Positions 6,846-6,887 of a stretch of DNA of 6,887 bases are shown one piece after another. Under the pieces are notes generated by a model, which saw only the letters and a program-made list of their open reading frames with translations, made no database searches and was not told where the DNA came from. The stretch is taken from the NCBI GenBank assembly GCA_947382445.1, contig CANCZH010000080.1, positions 1 to 6,887 of the forward strand, given 5' to 3'. The position numbers and the translations under genes were made by a program. This DNA comes from an uncultured Clostridium sp. (lineage in GTDB: Bacteria > Bacillota_A > Clostridia > TANB77 > CAG-508). How positions within the stretch are numbered: position 1 is the first letter of the stretch; every line of letters begins with the position of its first letter.

Positions 6846-6887
6846 AAATAGAGAAAGAGATCTTTAAATTACATTGAAAATCCATAA

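Noticed and set aside
6846..6887. Start of another gene at the right edge
   Set aside because: Only 42 bases follow the S51 stop, with no clear ribosome binding site and start pair.

Overview
The window is very AT-rich, with codon use strongly biased to A/T-ending codons, AGGAG-type ribosome binding sites and TTG/ATG starts. Together with a giant M26-family metalloprotease, this points to a low-GC Firmicute, most likely a host-associated (gut or oral) member of the Clostridia. That placement is inference from composition and gene content; no rRNA or other taxonomic marker is present.

Layout, all on the + strand. (1) Positions 3-5324 hold the 3' 1773 codons of a gene that enters from the left edge. 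It encodes a very large extracellular zinc metalloprotease of the IgA1-protease/Zmp type (peptidase family M26). It has beta-rich N-terminal modules, a right-handed beta-helix-like domain, the catalytic domain with HEFEH plus a downstream Glu, and then a second beta-helix region at the C-terminus that repeats features of the first. (2) Positions 5325-5450 are intergenic. They contain a strong hairpin terminator (5341-5380) and a possible promoter. (3) Positions 5451-6145 hold a broken, chimeric gene. It starts as a D-alanyl-D-alanine carboxypeptidase (S11) with signal peptide and SxxK motif, is interrupted by an in-frame TAG and a one-base frameshift at an A run, and then continues in frame into an unrelated tail resembling the C-terminus of formylglycine-generating-enzyme-like (SUMF1/C-type-lectin fold) proteins. 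(4) Positions 6146-6302 are intergenic, with a perfect 13-bp hairpin, a possible promoter and a clear Shine-Dalgarno. (5) Positions 6303-6845 hold a complete small peptidase S51 / type 1 glutamine amidotransferase-like protein. The last 42 bases show nothing recognisable.

The three units are separated by hairpins and do not look like one operon. The M26 enzyme would act outside the cell, probably on host or mucosal proteins. The S11 remnant derives from a cell-wall enzyme, and the S51 protein is cytosolic. I see no CRISPR array, transposase, tRNA, rRNA, reverse transcriptase or defence cassette. The most interesting items are the M26 catalytic domain flanked on both sides by related beta-helix regions, and the S11::FGE-like chimera, which looks like the scar of a deletion or recombination between two secreted-protein genes.
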